Shown piece by piece: positions 38,268 through 40,645 of a stretch of DNA of 40,645 bases (position 1 is its first letter; every line of letters begins with the position of its first letter). The stretch is from a virus, in IMG/VR virus record IMGVR_UViG_3300044699_000087, positions 1 to 40,645 of that record, one strand, 5' to 3'. The translations under genes and the position numbers were made by a program. The notes below the pieces were generated by a model. That model did no database searches. It was not told where the DNA came from and worked only from the letters and a program-made list of their open reading frames with translations.

Positions 38268-38575
38268 CAACACCCCCGCGGGTTCGGGAAGGTCGTCGTA
38301 GCCGTCGTGGAGGATCTCGATCGTCGCGGCGTCGGCGCCGGCCCGGACCAGGATGTCGGTCCACATGGCCTCGGCCTCGGCCCTCGAGCTGACCGTGAAG
38401 GCGCACTGGTCGAGCTGGCGTTGGACCCGCTCGGCTTCGAGGTCGGCGACGACCTGCTGGAGCTTGTCGTTCTGCTCGCGGGTGTCGCGGAACCGAGGAA
38501 GGCCAGCACCGAGAAGATGACGACGAACACGACGGTCGGGTGGAGGCGCACCCAGTGCCAGGCGCGGGTCACCAT
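38267..38575 (-). CDS. N-terminally anchored coiled-coil protein (spanin-like layout)
   Basis: About 102 residues after fixing one missing and one extra base. It begins MVTRAWHWVRLHPTVVFVVI followed by FSVLAFLG (membrane anchor), then a coiled coil REQNDKLQQVVADLEAERVQ, then MWTDILVRAGADAATIEIL and an acidic end DDLPEPAG. An anchored helix facing outward is the plan of i-spanins, which help disrupt the outer envelope. Function is a guess from layout and position after the endolysin. Confidence 0.5.
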   Translation of the reverse strand: MVTRAWHWVRLHPTVVFVVIFSVLAFLGSATPASRTTSSSRSSPTSKPSGSNASSTSAPSRSARGPRPRPCGPTSWSGPAPTPRRSRSSTTATTTFPNPRGC

Positions 38576-38658
38576 CCGAGGGCCTTGGCGATCAGGACGA
38601 GTGCCATGGCCACGTAGAGGCACGCGGCGGCCGGTTGTGACGTGGCCCATCCGGTCAC
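38569..38658 (-). CDS. Tiny membrane protein (29 aa)
   Basis: A 29-residue ORF starting at a GTG that overlaps the previous stop (GTGA): MTGWATSQPAAACLYVAMAL then VLIAKALGW. It is essentially one membrane helix. Its stop overlaps the next gene by 7 bases. Single-helix miniproteins of this kind occur in phage lysis regions. Confidence 0.5.
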   Translation of the reverse strand: MTGWATSQPAAACLYVAMALVLIAKALGW

Positions 38659-38931
38659 GGCACCTTGGATGGTGCGTCGGTGCCGTCGCCGTTCGATGAC
38701 ACCGGTTCGCCAGTCTCCGCTTTGATGCGGGCCTTGATGAGGTCGTCGGCCCGGTACGCCAGCGGGAGGGACATGCACGCTGCGACCAGGAACACGTCGC
38801 CCCAGTCCGTCGGGCCCGGCTGGCCGAGGACGTGCGCGTTCCCCCAGTACACGCCGACCGCCCACGACGCCTGCGTTCCTCAGTGCCGGCCAGGCTGTCG
38901 TCCACGGGGTCCGGGTGGACTGTGTCCTCAC
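38655..38931 (-). CDS. Membrane protein downstream of endolysin (frame repaired)
   Basis: About 91 residues with one base removed near 38880: MRTQSTRTPWTTAWPALR, then ASWAVGVYWGNAHVLGQPG, then DVFLVAACMSLPLAYRADDL and IKARIKAETGEP. The centre contains two moderately hydrophobic segments. The GTG start is 19 nt after the endolysin stop. It could be a holin, since it directly follows the endolysin, but no signature is visible. Confidence 0.5.
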
Positions 38932-38949
38932 GCCTCACCGGCCGGGGCC

Positions 38950-39686
38950 TCACTCGGGTGGGCTGGCATCGGGGGGTCTCGCGGGCGTCGAGGGCGTCGT
39001 CGGCCCCGAGCTTGGCGAGCTCACGGATCTTCTGGCGAATCACCGAACGTGGCTCGTCGAGCTCGGTCTCGATCCGGGCGACGACCATGTTGGCGATCTT
39101 GGCCATCTCTGCGTTGGTCACGGGTTCGTCTCCTGTGGCTGCTCTGAGGATGCGGCGCACGTCGAGGGCACCCGGGTCGCCGTGGTCGTTCTCGGGGGCG
39201 TGCTGGTGGCCGAGGATGCCGCTGTAGGCGTTCCACTGGCCCGCCGACAGCCGCTGGTCGGCGCCGGTGCCGTAGGAGGCGGGGTAGGGCGCCCAGTGGA
39301 CGGTGGAGGTCAGGGGGACCCGGTGGCGTGCGGCGATGACGGCGATGACCTCGCGGCCGAACCAGTCGAGGTCTGCGGGGCTGCCGATGGTGGCGGGGTT
39401 GGTGGCGGAGCCGACCAGCTCGATCTGGACGAGGATGGCGCCCTGCCTGTTGGTCTGCACTCCACCGGCGGCGTTGCGGAGGGGACCGGGCGGCCTGGTC
39501 GAGGGGGACGTGTTGGACGACCCGTCGTTTGCGGCAGTCGACGGTGAGGTGTGGCCACGAGTTGTGTTGCCGGTAGGCGCCGATGGCACCCGCGATGGTT
39601 GTCCCCTCGGTGGAGTGGAGGAGGATCTTGCGGGTGGCGCCGGTCATCGTGCCGGCCGAGTTGCCGGCGTGCTGCTCCCAGGCCAT
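38950..39686 (-). CDS. Endolysin, N-acetylmuramoyl-L-alanine amidase (Amidase_2 type)
   Basis: About 244 residues after fixing a C4 run near 39488 and a C6 run near 38966. The zinc ligand His is in KILLHSTEGTT near residue 24; later STVHWAPYPASYG and LGHQHAPENDHGDPG supply the other ligands and the typical H.DPG ending of the catalytic domain. It hydrolyses the bond between muramic acid and the peptide stem. The C-terminal ~60 residues (MAKIANMVVARIETELDEPR) are helical and may bind the wall. A TAGGCT box lies 6 nt before the ATG. Confidence 0.85.
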
Positions 39687-39692
39687 GAGGCA

Positions 39693-39698
39693 AGCCTA
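39693..39698 (-). promoter_or_regulatory. Possible -10 box of a leaderless lysis promoter (TAGGCT)
   Basis: TAGGCT ends 6 nt before the endolysin ATG, identical in sequence and spacing to the box before the ribbon-helix-helix gene. No convincing -35 is visible, so the promoter may need an activator or may be weak. The gap to the upstream tail gene is 77 bases. Confidence 0.4.
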
Positions 39699-39763
39699 CG
39701 GATGGGGTGGCGCGGGGCTATCTATCCGGCGCGCGGCGCGGTTTGGTTCACGTCATCGCCGCA

Positions 39764-40234
39764 TCACGAGCAGGGGATGACGGCGACCTTGCGGTAGATG
39801 AACGTGCCGGTGTTCCCGGACACGCGGTGGTCGAGGCGCACGTTGTAGTCGTCGCCGGGGGTGAGCCCCTCGACGAGCATCGTCATCCCGGCGTGCTGGA
39901 TGGCGCCCCCGGTGTAGGACACGAGCCGGGTCTTGTTGTCGATCACCGACGCCAGGAACGCCGTCCCGGACCCGACCACCGTGCCCTCACGGATATAGGG
40001 GGACAGCTCGCACGCCCCGCCCGCCGTGTTGTTGGCCACCTGCCCCGACCACGTCACCAGCACGCGGCCAGTGGTGGGCGCCACGAACGCGACACCGCAA
40101 TCCGCGTACGACCCCGACGCCGCGGTGATCCCGAACGTCGTGATGGTGACCGTGTAGCTGCCCGACTGCTCATCGGACACGGCGGGAGGGGTATCGCCAG
40201 CACGGACGGTGGTACCGGCGGACAGGTCGGACAT
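39764..40234 (-). CDS. Putative tail fibre or surface protein (156 aa)
   Basis: The protein is beta-rich: SGSYTVTITTFGITAASGSY, FVAPTTGRVLVTWSGQVANN, then IQHAGMTMLVEGLTPGDDYN. The layout resembles C1q/TNF-like jelly rolls common in tail fibres and spikes, where 'TGRVLV...' and 'PGDxYxVRL' strands occur. It follows the large minor tail gene, so it probably forms part of the tail tip. No receptor can be predicted. Confidence 0.65.
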   Translation of the reverse strand: MSDLSAGTTVRAGDTPPAVSDEQSGSYTVTITTFGITAASGSYADCGVAFVAPTTGRVLVTWSGQVANNTAGGACELSPYIREGTVVGSGTAFLASVIDNKTRLVSYTGGAIQHAGMTMLVEGLTPGDDYNVRLDHRVSGNTGTFIYRKVAVIPCS

Positions 40235-40243
40235 CGTGGTCTC

Positions 40244-40645
40244 CTACAAGGATCGGATCGTGGGGCGCCACAGGCGCACATCTGTGCCCGCCGTGACCGT
40301 CTTGTTCACACCGTTGGCGATGGTCGCCGACACCGTGAACGTCTGCACGCTCCCGGCCGGGGCACCGATCGCAGACACGGTCACTTGGGCGCCACCCACG
40401 TTCACGTCGAACGGGAACTCACCGGCCGCGGTCGTCCAGAACTGCCCGGCCGTCACGTCCACGTCCATGCTCGTGTCCGTGCCGGCGTCGAAGTCGGCGT
40501 CGAGGACCGACCCGTCCGTGTCGCGCTTGGCGAGCTCGTCGTCCTCACGCACACCGACCTGCCACGGCCCCGCCGGGCGGGTGTTCGGCTTGATCACCCA
40601 CACGAACGGGTTGAGGGTCTCGGTCCAGCCGTCCACGACCTGCGT
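40244..40645 (-). CDS. C-terminal part of the large minor tail protein (continues from position 1)
   Basis: The frame is open from the window edge to a stop at 40244. It contains the ending typical of actinophage minor tail proteins: a DGWTETLNPFVW segment, DDELAKRDTDGS, and a final VRLWRPTIRSL. No ribosome binding site precedes the internal GTG at 40636. The codon phase at 40645 matches the phase of the tail gene leaving at position 1, and the joined peptide (ADLVTDEV followed by TQVVDGWTETL) reads smoothly. It is therefore annotated as the last 133 codons or so of the same gene rather than a separate CDS. Confidence 0.8.
   Translation of the reverse strand, partial: TQVVDGWTETLNPFVWVIKPNTRPAGPWQVGVREDDELAKRDTDGSVLDADFDAGTDTSMDVDVTAGQFWTTAAGEFPFDVNVGGAQVTVSAIGAPAGSVQTFTVSATIANGVNKTVTAGTDVRLWRPTIRSL

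Noticed and set aside
1-40645. tRNA or other structural RNA genes
   Set aside because: No cloverleaf with a GTTCGA-type T arm was noticed while reading either strand; a tRNAscan run would be decisive.

Overview
The window looks like one complete genome of a tailed (siphovirus-type) phage of a high-GC Actinomycetota host, about 40.6 kb, opened at an arbitrary point. Three things point to an actinobacterial host: a WhiB-like regulator, an Lsr2-like domain, and several promoters whose TAnnnT -10 box lies 6-7 nt before an ATG, as in leaderless actinobacterial mRNAs. No bacterial genes, tRNAs, integrase, CRISPR array or insertion sequence were seen. The two window ends lie inside one gene: the minor tail protein reads leftward off position 1 and continues in the same frame from position 40645 to its stop at 40244.

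Layout. (1) A long leftward block runs from 24.9 kb down to 1 and wraps through 40.6 kb to 37.0 kb. It holds small accessory genes and an orphan DNA methyltransferase (24.9-19.7 kb), the terminase small subunit, zinc/HTH miniproteins, terminase large subunit, portal, ClpP-type head protease, HK97-type capsid protein, head accessory proteins, head-tail connectors, major tail protein and a shorter paralogue, tail assembly chaperones with a programmed -1 frameshift, tape measure, the large LamG-like minor tail protein, an amidase endolysin, and a run of small membrane proteins that probably form the lysis cassette. (2) A short rightward block (24.94-25.5 kb) ends in a strong bidirectional hairpin. 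(3) A leftward early block (32.57-25.57 kb) encodes an excisionase-like HTH protein, a RecE-like nuclease and RecT-like annealing protein, a WhiB-like protein, a second methyltransferase, a ribbon-helix-helix protein, and a winged-helix replication initiator whose own gene contains iteron-like repeats, as in lambda O. (4) A rightward block of small genes (32.63-36.92 kb) includes membrane and exported proteins and a secreted SGNH hydrolase.

Control. Two divergent promoter hubs (about 24.92 and 32.59 kb) drive the four blocks. Both look leaderless and each shares overlapping -35 elements between its two directions; the 32.59 kb hub also carries a palindromic operator. Hairpins at 25.53 and 36.94 kb separate convergent blocks, and one at 11.25 kb follows the capsid gene.

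Sequence quality. At least fifteen genes are broken by single-base indels, mostly in runs of C or G, and one-base corrections restore conserved protein sequence. I treat these as probable sequencing/consensus errors and give the repaired gene extents. Almost all genes overlap by ATGA/GTGA/TGATG junctions, which helped to fix starts and stops, including genes of fewer than 60 codons.
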